Positions 26,115 through 35,620 of a stretch of 64,000 nucleotides of DNA are shown piece after piece; the stretch's first letter is position 1, and each line of letters starts with the position of its first letter. The DNA lies in NCBI RefSeq assembly GCF_018861295.1, contig NZ_JAHLDM010000011.1, forward strand, positions 62,001 to 126,000. Direction: 5' to 3'. The DNA comes from Clostridium_AD estertheticum_D. Lineage in GTDB: Bacteria > Bacillota > Clostridia > Clostridiales > Clostridiaceae. The translations under genes and the position numbers were made by a program. The notes under the pieces were generated by a model, which worked only from the letters and a program-made list of their open reading frames with translations, was not told where the DNA came from and searched no databases.

Positions 26115-26362
26115 TAAAAAAAGAGCCTTCGTCTATAAAAGGACGAAAAGCTCCGCGGTACCACCTTTTTTCCTGCAAAATTGCAGGCTCTTTATAATTT
26201 AACGATTAAGAAAACCGTCTTATACCCTCTATTCATAAATACATGAATGTGGCAAAGAAGCTCCAAAGCAACCTTCAAGGTTTTTCATATAAAAGATCTT
26301 ACAGCCTATGGATCTTTCTCTCTTAATATTAATTTTCCCCTACTCCTCTTCATCTAAGCTTT
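26115..26362 (-). ncRNA. T-box leader of valS
   Basis: On the minus strand the leader begins GATGAAGAGGAGTAGG (stem I base), includes AGAGAGAAAGATC and CTTGAAGGTTGCTTTGGAGC, and has the diagnostic T-box AGGTGGTACCGCGG (26152-26166). An intrinsic terminator follows: GAGCTTTTCGTCC with GACGAAGGCTC, then seven T. Uncharged tRNA binding would favour the antiterminator and allow valS transcription. GTT (Val) in GAAGGTTGC is a plausible specifier, but I cannot fix the specifier loop by eye. Confidence 0.92.
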
Positions 26363-26396
26363 TATATATTATTATACAATATGTTTTAATTGTCCT

Positions 26397-26430
26397 ATAA
26401 CTATACCATATAATATGGTGTAGTTGTTAT
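26397..26430. promoter_or_regulatory. Palindrome between valS and binding-protein gene
   Basis: ACTATACCATAT and ATATGGTGTAGT face each other with one intervening base and longer AT-rich flanking symmetry (ATAAC ... GTTAT). It lies in the divergent promoter region upstream of the valS T-box and of the lipoprotein at 26570. It looks like an operator; the regulator is unknown. Confidence 0.45.
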
Positions 26431-26569
26431 ATAGTATTTAATTTTTATTATACCTTTTAATTCTTTTATGTCAATATTAAATATACAACTTACCCTGAAT
26501 ATAAAATGTCACATATACTTTGTTTTTCATATTATATAATCATAACTACTATATAATATGGAGGTATCT

Positions 26570-27595
26570 ATGAAGATTAAAAAAATGTCGATTTTTTCTA
26601 TATTTCTCTCCCTTGCATTAATAACTACCTTATTTTCTGGCTGTACACCAAAAACTAAGACTACTCCTCTCGTAAAAGTAAAATTAAATGAAGTGGTCCG
26701 TTCTATATTCTACGCTCCTATGTATGCGGCTATTTCTCAGGGGTTCTTTAAAGAAGAAGGCCTAGATATTGAGCTTTCGACCGGTCAAGGAGCCGACAAA
26801 ACTATGCAACAAGTCTTAAGCAAAGCTTCAGATATTGGTCTTGCAGGGCCAGAACAAGTTATTTACATCTACAATCAAAAACGAACAGATTACCCAGTTA
26901 TTTTTGCACAATTAACTCAAAAGGACGGCTCTTTCTTAGTATCTAAAAAAGCTGAATCAAACTTTAAATGGGAATCCTTAAAGGGCAAAACTATAATAGG
27001 CGGAAGGCCTGGTGGAGTACCTGAAATGGCTCTTGAATATGTTTTAAAAAATCATGGTATAAATCCTGGAGTTGACGTGAATCTTATTACAAACCTTGCA
27101 TTCACAGCTACTGCTGGTGCTTTTAAAGCCGGTACAGGTGATTATGTTGCTCTTTTTGAACCAACAGCTAGTACATTAAACAATAATAATTCTGGAAATA
27201 TTGTAGCATCAGTCGGCGATTCTGCTGGAATCATACCTTATACCTGTTTTTTTGCAACAAAATCTTATATAACACAAAATCCAGCTGTATTGCAGAAATT
27301 CACTAATGCAATATACAAAGGTCAAAAATGGGTTAATAGTAATTCTGATAAAGATGTAATTACTTCAATAAAATCCTACTTCCCTGGTACAGATGAAGCT
27401 GTACTTATTTCATCTATAAAAAACTACAGAAATATAAACGCCTTCTCAACAAACCCTACATTAGGAGCAGAAAACTTAACAAAACTTATGGATATAATTC
27501 AGTCCTATAAAGCATCACTAATACCCACAAGACCTGACTTTGATACAATAGTTAACACTACATTTAGTAAAAAAGCAGTAACAACTATAAAATAA
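26570..27595 (+). CDS. ABC substrate-binding lipoprotein, NMT1/SsuA-like
   Basis: 341 aa. A lipoprotein signal peptide ends in FSGC, followed by the SsuA/THI5 (NMT1) fold: VVRSIFYAPMYAAISQGFFKEEGLDIEL, where the A(F)EGLD segment and an early APxYAA motif are typical, then GGRPGGVPEMALEY. Family ligands include sulfonates, nitrate and the pyrimidine HMP; the sequence does not tell which. I start at the ATG at 26570 because GGAGG lies between it and the earlier ATG at 26558. No ATPase or permease is adjacent; a matching ATPase/permease pair without a binding protein lies at 43250-44807. Confidence 0.85.
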   Translation: MKIKKMSIFSIFLSLALITTLFSGCTPKTKTTPLVKVKLNEVVRSIFYAPMYAAISQGFFKEEGLDIELSTGQGADKTMQQVLSKASDIGLAGPEQVIYIYNQKRTDYPVIFAQLTQKDGSFLVSKKAESNFKWESLKGKTIIGGRPGGVPEMALEYVLKNHGINPGVDVNLITNLAFTATAGAFKAGTGDYVALFEPTASTLNNNNSGNIVASVGDSAGIIPYTCFFATKSYITQNPAVLQKFTNAIYKGQKWVNSNSDKDVITSIKSYFPGTDEAVLISSIKNYRNINAFSTNPTLGAENLTKLMDIIQSYKASLIPTRPDFDTIVNTTFSKKAVTTIK

Positions 27596-27598
27596 AAC

Positions 27599-27647
27599 AA
27601 AAAAGTATATATTACGCGTATTGCTATACGTAATATATACTTTTTTA
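27599..27647. terminator. Terminator with family-P end sequence
   Basis: AAAAAGTATATATTACG and CGTAATATATACTTTTTT form a perfect 17-bp stem around CGTATTGCTATA, directly after the lipoprotein gene. The TATATATTACGTA-type arm matches the outer ends of the palindromic elements at 11.4 kb and 55.5 kb, so it may be a minimal derivative of that family. Confidence 0.8.
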
Positions 27648-27833
27648 GCGTATAAAAATATTTGTTATTTCATTGTAATGTATCCTATTATGTCTCTAAA
27701 ATGATTGGCATATAAAGAAAATAATTTATATCCATAATCTCTACAAAAAAATCTTTTAGCCGGTAGGCTGCTGATATAATACCTATATAATCACAGCTAA
27801 TTTATTTTAATTTCTGTACTTAATATCATGTTG

Positions 27834-28244
27834 TTAATGTTTATTAATATACTCGATATACATATTAACCATTTCTATTACTTTTTTTATACTATCAAAA
27901 ACAATTTTGTCTTGTATTTTGTCATATTCATGAACCAATCTATTTCTCATCCCAGTACATGGTGCTAATTCAGTTGCAAAATTTATTGGGATAACTCCTA
28001 ATTCCCCAATAATTTCAAATGAAGAATAGTAATCTTTAGATGGTGCATGATTCATTTCACTAATTAAAATAGAATTTATATCTACCATATTTTCCACAAT
28101 GAGCTGTATTAATCTTTCACCGGTTCTTTTTATAAAATAATTTGAAATATATTGTTCATAGCTATATTGTAAAAATGGCTCCAGTTCTTCAATATATTCA
28201 GAAAGATTTATTAACTTTCGGCGGATTACATTTGTGTATACCAT
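27834..28244 (-). CDS. hepT: HepT-like toxin (HEPN ribonuclease, DUF86)
   Basis: 136 aa all-helical HEPN protein. It ends with RNRLVHEYD, which fits the HEPN ribonuclease motif RX4H and the HepT-specific extension RX4HXY, whose tyrosine is AMPylated by the partner in studied HepT/MntA systems. It is expected to be an RNase (possibly acting on tRNA) that is silenced by the antitoxin. I use the ATG at 28244 with AAGAGGTG upstream; the GTG at 28253 belongs to the ribosome site. It overlaps the end of mntA by 47 bases, typical of this pair. Confidence 0.88.
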   Translation of the reverse strand: MVYTNVIRRKLINLSEYIEELEPFLQYSYEQYISNYFIKRTGERLIQLIVENMVDINSILISEMNHAPSKDYYSSFEIIGELGVIPINFATELAPCTGMRNRLVHEYDKIQDKIVFDSIKKVIEMVNMYIEYINKH

Positions 28245-28635
28245 CTCTTTCACCTCTTATAAAATTCTCTAAATACACCTTTTCTAATATTCTAAACTTC
28301 TTGGTATCATTATATTGTTTTACAGTATTTAAGTAAAACTCAAGAAAAATCTCATCTTCCTCACAAAATAATATCTTATAATTAGATATTATCTCAAATT
28401 TCAAAACAGGATCACCATGATTTAAAATTGCAACATCTATGATATCTCCATTAAAAACCTTCATTAGGTCTTTTATTATATCCTCAAAATCATATGAATC
28501 ATCTTTTAAAAGCAGCCCTAAATCTATATCACTTTTTTCATTACTATTTCCCATTGCCTGAGAGCCATACAATAAAACCATTTTAATTCCATGTTTTATG
28601 CATGTATTCCTTAATTCATCTAAATTATAATCCAT
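28198..28635 (-). CDS. mntA: MntA-like nucleotidyltransferase antitoxin
   Basis: 145 aa minimal nucleotidyltransferase. The catalytic motif GSX10DXD is exact in YGSQAMGNSNEKSDIDLG (about residues 26-43), with a third acidic residue later in GDIIDVAIL. Homologues transfer AMP groups to a tyrosine of HepT and so neutralise it. The C-terminal half is helical. The ATG at 28635 follows AAGAGGTGGATTAT; the GTG at 28644 is within that site. Antitoxin first, toxin second and overlapping, as usual for MntA-HepT. Confidence 0.87.
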   Translation of the reverse strand: MDYNLDELRNTCIKHGIKMVLLYGSQAMGNSNEKSDIDLGLLLKDDSYDFEDIIKDLMKVFNGDIIDVAILNHGDPVLKFEIISNYKILFCEEDEIFLEFYLNTVKQYNDTKKFRILEKVYLENFIRGERDGIHKCNPPKVNKSF

Positions 28636-28792
28636 ATAATCCACCTCTTTTGCTTAGTTTAATCATTTGTATCTATTCTTCTTTCACTAATTATTATACC
28701 CTAATTGTATGTTTTTTTATATGACTTTGCGACGCAAAAACTTTTCAAATCTCTGTCATATAAAGCAAACATCTCTCAATTATATAAATATC

Positions 28793-29608
28793 CTATCTAG
28801 CAGCAAATCTATGTTTAATTAACCATGACTTAGCAAAGTCAACTCCATCTTTCATTTCAAATAACGTGCATTCTGCATTACCAACCATGCCTTTTTGTAC
28901 ATTATAATTATCCTCAAAGTCTTTTCCAATTAGCATGAAATCTTCTGTATCATACTCATAATCCTCAAACCATTTCCAGCACCTATCACCATTCTCAAAT
29001 ATTGCGGCACCCACATGTTCTTTAGGCATTTCATTTATAAGTGATTCTGAAAGATGAAAACTGGTGCAAGAATTATATCCTACTCCTAGTAAAAGAACTT
29101 TTGCTTTTAAATTATACATTTTGCCAAGAGGTGAATCCATACCCAGTTGTGGAGCCAATGGATGATTTTCAATAATATGCATTGCCTCTTTTCCATTTGC
29201 ACTAAATGATACAAGTGGATGATTTGACCGTATTGTGCTAGGAAATGTTCTAAACAATTCTGAAATGCGCCCTATTCCTCGTGTTGGTGAGATTTCAGGG
29301 TCAAATGCTGGCATATTATCATATATTGTTTGTATCCATTCTTTTGGTACAGATGGGTTGCACCACTGCGCAGGGTCACTCCACTCTCCGCTATGAGCTG
29401 GCATAACCAGTGTTCCGTCACTTCCCACAACATTCATTAATGCAGTTATTACAGTCTGGGCCCCACCACAAACCCATCCTAATTTTGACAACGATGAATG
29501 AACTAATAATATATCACTATTATTTATGCCAAGTCTCATCAAATCTTGATAAATAGTATTAATAGTATTAGGTTCTCTTGTTGTATTAATTATTTTCTCT
29601 TCACTCAT
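28793..29608 (-). CDS. AAC(3)-family N-acetyltransferase
   Basis: 271 aa, matching the Antibiotic_NAT fold: LLVHSSLSKLGWVCGGAQ near the start (CoA-binding region), GTLVMPAHSGEWSDP, and SNHPLVSFSANG followed by PLGKMYNLKAKVLLLGVGYNSCTSFHL, the core blocks of AAC(3) enzymes (each under 20 residues in a row as quoted). The family acetylates the 3-amino group of aminoglycosides, but many chromosomal members such as YokD have other or unknown substrates, so resistance cannot be claimed. GAAAAGGAGTAAAATAA precedes the ATG. Stands alone between the toxin-antitoxin pair and the Bce-like module. Confidence 0.85.
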   Translation of the reverse strand: MSEEKIINTTREPNTINTIYQDLMRLGINNSDILLVHSSLSKLGWVCGGAQTVITALMNVVGSDGTLVMPAHSGEWSDPAQWCNPSVPKEWIQTIYDNMPAFDPEISPTRGIGRISELFRTFPSTIRSNHPLVSFSANGKEAMHIIENHPLAPQLGMDSPLGKMYNLKAKVLLLGVGYNSCTSFHLSESLINEMPKEHVGAAIFENGDRCWKWFEDYEYDTEDFMLIGKDFEDNYNVQKGMVGNAECTLFEMKDGVDFAKSWLIKHRFAAR

Positions 29609-29748
29609 TTATTTTACTCCTTTTCTAATTACTCCCTAATACTTTTATTTTCATACATATAAAACAATATTTCACTACTAGGAAATAGTATATTTGCTTA
29701 ATTATACTACTAATAATATCTATTACATAAATGAATTAAAAAATAATA

Positions 29749-31770
29749 CTACCCAACTACTTCGCGAGTGTACCTACCCCTTGTAATAAAGAAAGCTACC
29801 ATTTGTAAAACTATATAAGCAACAAACACGCAGAGTGATTTATTAAACATATAATCTCCATTTGGTACAACTCCAAATACTATTGATAAAAAATATGTTA
29901 TTAAACTAACAGCTAAAACTACTGGGGTAAAAAAGATTATTGCCAGTTCCTTTGTTAAAACCTTTGATATTTCACTATCTGTCATGCCTAATTGAACCAA
30001 TTTTTTCACTCTTTCCTTTTCTTCATCAACACCGGTTAATACCTTGAAATACAAAACCACTCCACTGGCTATTAAAAACATCATTCCTAAAAATAAACTT
30101 GAGAAAAGCATAAAGCCACTATCACTTATATTTTCTTCTAACATTTGCTGTTTAAATGCTGGTTTTAAAGACTCATCTCCGTGATTTAATCTCTTTAATT
30201 CACTTGAGATACTATTAAAGCTTTTATAATCCTTAGGGTCTTTTAATTTAATTAAATGGTCATAAGAAATAACTTGTGGTCCTAACTTCTCTTTTATTCT
30301 TTTATAGTCTTCATCATTAATTATAAGAGCTGTTCCTCTTGAATAATCTACTGAGTAAGATTCGTTAGTATATGTTCCTTCTATATATTTATTTTTACTT
30401 TTATTAACATATATATAACTATCTTTATCCATAGTAGCTAAAAATGTTTTTATACTTATATTCTTATCTTTTTCAATCTTAGCAATTTGTTCTTTTTGTT
30501 TAGACAAATCATTGAAATTAATAATTATGTCACTATCTTTAAACTTATTATCTGTATTAGAGTTAGATACCTGTACTAGTTCTCCCTTATTTACAACCAC
30601 ATTTGTCCCCATATGGTTATTGTAATTTTTCTGGCTTATGACAGAAATATTTCTACCTACCATAACCTTACCTTCATAAGACCAGCAATCCATAAGATCA
30701 ATGTTTTCTAAAAGTTTCTGCTGCTTTATTTCTCCACCACTAGATTTTACTATGTTTTTAAGCTCCTGCTCTGATATTTTGTTAAGTTTAATATTTTGTA
30801 TAAAGCTAATATCATAAGGATGCCTATTATTTGTATTTTCTTCTATTGTGGCATACATACTATAATTCATACTTATTAAAGTAATAGCTGCTGATGCCAA
30901 TATCAAAACTAAATAAATAACACTTTTATAAGATATAAATTTATGCTGCACACTAGATAATACTAAAAGATTATTATTGTATGTCTTTTTAAAATTCATA
31001 AGCACTATATTTACCATAGATATTAATGATCCTACTATAAAATAAGGTGCTATTATTGTTGTTATCATAATTATCATTATGATTTGTGCAGTTCCACTTG
31101 TTCTAAATATTTCATGCCTCATTACTTTAGGAAAAAGATACAACACCGTTATTAATGCTATCAAAGCTACTGTTCCAATTATATAATTACCCTTACCTAG
31201 CTCTGCTTTAGAAGAGGATTTTATAAGTTCTATTATTGATAGCCTTCCTACAAATATCAGTTGAAATATTGAATTTATCAAGAAAATGATTAACGCTATA
31301 ACTAAACACATAAAATAGGTCTTTATATTTAGGCTAGGTCTAAAATTATCAATCCAAAGTATTTTACCTATTATCATATAAAATAGCCTAGAAAACAAGG
31401 TTCCAACAATCATACCGGTTACCATCGACGCAAACAGTATTAGAATATTTTCAATAAATAATATCTTCCTTAAATCCTTAGTAGTAACCCCTAAAGTCAA
31501 ATATACTCCAAATTCTTTTCCCCTATATCTTATAAAGGATATAGTTGTATAGGAAATAAAGACAATTGAAAATATAATCATGAGCATCAACATAGTCATT
31601 ACGTTATCCGTTAAACCATTTGCCTTAGAACCTTCTATAAATTCCTTACTAAACGCTAAACTACCATACATTAATAGAACAGCGATAATAAAGCTATTAG
31701 CTATAAAATAAGCTATATATTTTTTGAAATTAAACTTAATGTTCTTTATGATTATAGAAGAAAAAGTCAT
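29749..31770 (-). CDS. BceB-type ABC permease (FtsX-like)
   Basis: 673 aa permease with the BceB layout: one N-terminal membrane segment, three following, further segments to about residue 310, then a large extracytoplasmic domain (about 310-530) and three C-terminal membrane segments. FtsX-type signature regions are near residues 60-170 and at the C terminus. Such permeases confer resistance to cell-wall-active peptides (bacitracin, nisin, defensins) and act as the sensor for the paired histidine kinase. Starts within the ATPase stop codon (TAATG) and is the last gene of the four-gene module. Confidence 0.88.
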   Translation of the reverse strand: MTFSSIIIKNIKFNFKKYIAYFIANSFIIAVLLMYGSLAFSKEFIEGSKANGLTDNVMTMLMLMIIFSIVFISYTTISFIRYRGKEFGVYLTLGVTTKDLRKILFIENILILFASMVTGMIVGTLFSRLFYMIIGKILWIDNFRPSLNIKTYFMCLVIALIIFLINSIFQLIFVGRLSIIELIKSSSKAELGKGNYIIGTVALIALITVLYLFPKVMRHEIFRTSGTAQIIMIIMITTIIAPYFIVGSLISMVNIVLMNFKKTYNNNLLVLSSVQHKFISYKSVIYLVLILASAAITLISMNYSMYATIEENTNNRHPYDISFIQNIKLNKISEQELKNIVKSSGGEIKQQKLLENIDLMDCWSYEGKVMVGRNISVISQKNYNNHMGTNVVVNKGELVQVSNSNTDNKFKDSDIIINFNDLSKQKEQIAKIEKDKNISIKTFLATMDKDSYIYVNKSKNKYIEGTYTNESYSVDYSRGTALIINDEDYKRIKEKLGPQVISYDHLIKLKDPKDYKSFNSISSELKRLNHGDESLKPAFKQQMLEENISDSGFMLFSSLFLGMMFLIASGVVLYFKVLTGVDEEKERVKKLVQLGMTDSEISKVLTKELAIIFFTPVVLAVSLITYFLSIVFGVVPNGDYMFNKSLCVFVAYIVLQMVAFFITRGRYTREVVG

Positions 31771-32525
31771 TATTGCTCCCCTCCTATAACACTTTGTGCT
31801 TCTAGAATTTTATCAAAGAATTTGTTTCTATCACCATCTGATATTATTTCTAATTTTATAGACCCATCCTTTATAAAAATTATCCTTTTGCAGAAAGATG
31901 CTGCAAATGCATCATGGGTTACCATGATTACTGTAGCACTTTTTTCCTCATTCATATTCTTAAAAGTTGTCATTATACTTTTGGAAGACTTTGAATCCAG
32001 ATTACCTGTTGGTTCATCTGCAAATATAACTGAAGGTTCACATATGAGTGCTCTAGCAGCTGCTGTTCTTTGTTTTTCCCCACCTGATATATTATAAGGG
32101 TACTTTTTCTGCAGATCTTCTATACCTAGGTACTTCATAATATCTTTAGCTTTTCGGTCTATTTCTATTGGATTTACTTTATCTATTATTAAAGGAAATG
32201 ATATATTCTCTTTAACGTTTAAACTATCTAAAAGATTAAAATCTTGAAATATAAAGCCAACCTTCCTTCTTCTAAATAAAGCTAGCTCATCCTTTTTCAT
32301 TTTAATAATATCTTGCCCATTAATATGAACTTCTCCTGATGTAGCTTTATCTATACCAGATAATATATTTAATAGCGTAGTTTTCCCACTTCCACTAGGC
32401 CCCATTATCCCTATAAACTCACCCTTGTCCACATTAAAACTTACCTCATTAAGGGCTATAACTTCCTTCGCATCTTTAAAAGCATTATAAACTTTAGTAA
32501 GTTTTTTAATTTGTAATATTTCCAT
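31770..32525 (-). CDS. BceA-type ABC ATPase
   Basis: 251 aa. Walker A GPSGSGKTT, signature ISGGEKQRTAAARAL, Walker B VIFADEPTGNLDSKS and the VTHDAFAA switch. The MacB/BceA-type GNLDS sequence assigns it to the mechanotransmission/peptide-resistance ATPases rather than nutrient importers. AAAGGAGTGGATTTAT precedes the ATG. Translationally coupled to the permease. Confidence 0.92.
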   Translation of the reverse strand: MEILQIKKLTKVYNAFKDAKEVIALNEVSFNVDKGEFIGIMGPSGSGKTTLLNILSGIDKATSGEVHINGQDIIKMKKDELALFRRRKVGFIFQDFNLLDSLNVKENISFPLIIDKVNPIEIDRKAKDIMKYLGIEDLQKKYPYNISGGEKQRTAAARALICEPSVIFADEPTGNLDSKSSKSIMTTFKNMNEEKSATVIMVTHDAFAASFCKRIIFIKDGSIKLEIISDGDRNKFFDKILEAQSVIGGEQ

Positions 32526-32601
32526 ATAAATCCACTCCTTTATTGTAATTTAAGTATAAATCTAATGTCTTTATTCTCTAATTGAAAAACATTACTTAAC
32601 C

Positions 32602-33654
32602 TTACAATTTTGAAAGGTAGCTAATTTCTACTATAGTTCCTTCTCCTACATTAGACTTTATATTGATTTTATGACCTAATTCATCAGCTACAAGCTTAAC
32701 CATATATAACCCAATCCCTGATGACTTCTTATTATTTCTACCATTACTTCCAGTAAAAAAAGCCTCAAATACTCTTGATATATCTTCTTTCCTTATACCT
32801 ATCCCTTTGTCTTCTACATATAATGTTATATAATTATCATCTTCCACTAAACTAAAGGTAACGTAGCTATTTTCTTTTTCTGAATACTTTATTGCATTAG
32901 TTATTATCTGATCTAACATATACTTTGACCACTTTTTATCTGTGTATATATAATATTTTTCATCTATAATAACCTTTGGGTATACTTTACTATATATAAA
33001 TTCTCTTTTTTTATTATTAACAGCACTATTTACGAGCTCCCTTAGGTTAACTTTCTCAGGAATATAATCTTTTGAAAATTCATCTAGTCTAAACAAATTA
33101 AGTGTTTCCTCTAAGTTATCCTGCAACTTCTTATTCTCTTCCAATATATCATAAATAAAATCACTATTTTCTAAATCTTTTAAGGGTATTTCAGAAGATA
33201 CACCGTCAGTATTACGACACCGCTTATAATGATTTAGACCCTTTTCAGAGGCTAAATCTATAACTGTTATAGATGTTTTCATATTGTGAACCCATTGAGC
33301 CATAAGGGTATCTCTTTCCTTTATTCTGTTTTTCATTTTATAAAACTTATTGATATAGTTATCATGTATTTCATTGATAACTTCAAAAACTTCTACATTA
33401 TTATCAAATTTGCCCTTATAATTCGGACTTGTTTTAGCTTCATTAATTCTTATATAGAAATTGTTATACTCAATAATTTTATAAATAATGAAAATCATTA
33501 AGAAGAATAAGCTTACAGCTATAGGATATATAATTTCTCTACTATTAAATATTAAATAATAAAAACTCACTAAAACTACAGTATTTAGTAAATATATATT
33601 TATGGCAGCTTTTTCTTTTTTCAAAACCACTAATATTAATTTAGTTAAACACAT
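32602..33654 (-). CDS. BceS-type intramembrane-sensing histidine kinase
   Basis: 350 aa. Two close membrane segments (about residues 18-35 and 41-59) with almost no extracellular loop, the mark of intramembrane-sensing kinases that depend on a BceAB-like transporter for input. The phosphoacceptor is His123 in QWVHNMKTSITV; the ATPase domain has NAIKYSE (N box), DKGIGIRKEDI (G1) and SSGIGLYMVK (G2). The start overlaps the response-regulator stop by 14 bases. Confidence 0.9.
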   Translation of the reverse strand: MCLTKLILVVLKKEKAAINIYLLNTVVLVSFYYLIFNSREIIYPIAVSLFFLMIFIIYKIIEYNNFYIRINEAKTSPNYKGKFDNNVEVFEVINEIHDNYINKFYKMKNRIKERDTLMAQWVHNMKTSITVIDLASEKGLNHYKRCRNTDGVSSEIPLKDLENSDFIYDILEENKKLQDNLEETLNLFRLDEFSKDYIPEKVNLRELVNSAVNNKKREFIYSKVYPKVIIDEKYYIYTDKKWSKYMLDQIITNAIKYSEKENSYVTFSLVEDDNYITLYVEDKGIGIRKEDISRVFEAFFTGSNGRNNKKSSGIGLYMVKLVADELGHKINIKSNVGEGTIVEISYLSKL

Positions 33655-34309
33655 AACCTACTCCTCGTTTTGTAACAATTGAATTTTTAGTTTCCAAATC
33701 TTTAAGTTTCTTTTTAACCCTAGTTATATTCACCGTTAAGGTATTATCATCAATAAAATCCGTGTCATCCCATAATGTTTCTAGCAATTGTTCCCTAGTT
33801 ATAACCTTTCCACAATTACTCATAAATAACTTTAGTAATTTGTATTCATTTTTACTAAGCTCTACTATCTTTTCTTCAAACATTAGCCTCATACTATCAC
33901 TGTTCAAAGTTAATCCGCAAATATTAAAATCTTCAGTAACAACAACACTATTTGTTCTTCGCAGCACAGCATTTACCTTTGCAAGTAATATGCCCATACC
34001 AAAAGGCTTTGTTATATAATCATCTGCCCCTAGCTCCATTCCTCTGATTTGTTCACCCTCTTCACTTCTAGCTGAAACAATAATTACTGGAACATTAGAT
34101 TTATTTCTAATGATCTTTAAAAAGTAAAAACCATCAAAAGTTGGAAGGTTAATATCTAATATTATAAGATTAGGCTCTATATGCTGAACATCTTCTAATA
34201 CATTGTCGAAATCATTTAAGAGAATAGTCTTATAATCATAAGCATTTAAATATTCCTGCATATACTTTTTTAATTTTAAATCGTCTTCTATTATTAAAAC
34301 TTTATTCAT
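33641..34309 (-). CDS. BceR-type OmpR-family response regulator
   Basis: 222 aa. Receiver domain with phospho-Asp at residue 52 (LIILDINLP) and the D9/D10 pair, the conserved Lys in ITKPFG, and a C-terminal OmpR/PhoB winged helix (LSKNEYKLLKLF ... VTKRGVGYVFN). First gene of the R-S-A-B unit; the kinase overlaps its end. It is expected to activate the ABC genes when the transporter engages a peptide. AGGAGATTAACT precedes the ATG. Confidence 0.92.
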   Translation of the reverse strand: MNKVLIIEDDLKLKKYMQEYLNAYDYKTILLNDFDNVLEDVQHIEPNLIILDINLPTFDGFYFLKIIRNKSNVPVIIVSARSEEGEQIRGMELGADDYITKPFGMGILLAKVNAVLRRTNSVVVTEDFNICGLTLNSDSMRLMFEEKIVELSKNEYKLLKLFMSNCGKVITREQLLETLWDDTDFIDDNTLTVNITRVKKKLKDLETKNSIVTKRGVGYVFN

Positions 34310-34475
34310 AGTTAATCTCCTAATTTTATATTTATAATGCTAATTATACCATTTTTTAAAGTGTTAAGATTATATTTGAAATTAAGGATACTTTAATAAT
34401 TGTCGTCAAATTTTCCACTAAAGCACCTTCAAAAAAATAAAAAGGCACAAGAAGATTTAAATTTAATGATATAGC

Positions 34476-34506
34476 AAAAAGACTGTACTATTTTAAGTAC
34501 AGTCTT
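34476..34506 (-). terminator. Terminator after class I aldolase
   Basis: AAGACTGTACTT and AGTACAGTCTT form an 11-12 bp stem followed by TTTTT on the minus strand, about 100 bases beyond the fda stop. Confidence 0.75.
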
Positions 34507-34606
34507 GATTGCCAATATAAGAAAGTATGAACTATCATTGTTAACTTATACTCTTATAGCAGACTAATTTAATTTAATAGATTAAATTTCGGAATAAATA
34601 TCTACA

Positions 34607-35494
34607 TTATTTGATAGATGCATCATAAATTGTTCCAATTGAATTGGATAACATCAAATTGAATTCTTTATCTGTTTGCTTTGCAGTCAATCCTTGCGAT
34701 AATGCACGGGAAAAACTAGCTATCAGTCCATGATTATGCGTAAGTTTTTCATTTGCTTCACTTTGAGTGTACCCTCCTGATAAAGCCACAACACGTACAA
34801 CATGTGGATTATCCATTAAATCATAATAGAAGTTATCTTCCGTTGGTATTGAAAGTTTAAGCATTACTTTGACATCTTTGTCAAGGAGTGATAATTGATT
34901 AGAAATCTCAGATTTTAATATTTTTTCTGATTTTTCCTTATCCCTGCTGTGGATATCGACCTCTGGTTCGATAATTGGAACTAACCCAGCTTCAAATATT
35001 TTCTTGCCAATATCAAACTGTTGCTCAACTACTTTTCGAATTCCTTCTGAATTGGCTTCTTTAATAACTGAACGCATTTTTGTCCCAAAAACATTTTTTT
35101 CACTCGCCCGTTTTAAGAGTCCCTCCAAATTTGGAATCGGCTTCATGAGTTGAACACCATTTTCCATTTCAGCCAGCCCTTTATCGATCTTTAGAAAAGG
35201 CACGACCCTTTTGTTTTCCCAAAGAAAATCTGCAGTAAATTTATCACCAATCTTACGATCCATAGTATTTTCAAATAAAATAGCACCCAAAATATGCTTT
35301 GAATTGAATGTAGGGTTCATTATAATACGCGTTCTCATCTCGTGTACTAAATTAAACATCTCTTCGTCATTTGAAAAACGTTCTTCCGAAATGCCATACT
35401 GCAGAAGTGCCTTAGGAGTACTTCCCCCACTTTGGTCTAAAGCAGCGATAAATCCTTTTCCAGCATGCATTTGGTCCATTTGTTCCTTATTCAT
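34607..35494 (-). CDS. fda: Class I fructose-bisphosphate aldolase
   Basis: 295 aa, close to the Staphylococcus-type class I (Schiff-base) aldolase. It cleaves fructose-1,6-bisphosphate in glycolysis without a metal. Landmarks: GFIAALDQSGGSTPKAL at the start, FLKIDKGL, IIEPEVDIHS, VMLKLSIPTEDNFY (the lysine is the likely Schiff base) and VALSGGYTQSEAN. I use the ATG at 35494, eight bases after AAGGGG; the in-frame ATG at 35512 is upstream of that site. Single gene. Clostridia usually rely on a class II enzyme, so this may be a second aldolase. Confidence 0.93.
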   Translation of the reverse strand: MNKEQMDQMHAGKGFIAALDQSGGSTPKALLQYGISEERFSNDEEMFNLVHEMRTRIIMNPTFNSKHILGAILFENTMDRKIGDKFTADFLWENKRVVPFLKIDKGLAEMENGVQLMKPIPNLEGLLKRASEKNVFGTKMRSVIKEANSEGIRKVVEQQFDIGKKIFEAGLVPIIEPEVDIHSRDKEKSEKILKSEISNQLSLLDKDVKVMLKLSIPTEDNFYYDLMDNPHVVRVVALSGGYTQSEANEKLTHNHGLIASFSRALSQGLTAKQTDKEFNLMLSNSIGTIYDASIK

Positions 35495-35620
35495 ATAATT
35501 ATCCCCTTTCATTTTTATTACTAAGTAATATCTTTAATTACATTATAACACTTATTAAGTACAGATATACAACAATATTTCCATAAATAAGGAATTTAGA
35601 ACACCGTGTTTTTTACTACA

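Noticed and set aside
26430..26569. TPP (THI-box) riboswitch upstream of the NMT1/THI5-like lipoprotein
   Set aside because: No CTGAGA or matching 3' conserved segment was found.
28793..29608. Aminoglycoside resistance gene
   Set aside because: The fold is AAC(3)-like, but chromosomal members without a mobile context often have other substrates; kept as a family call only.
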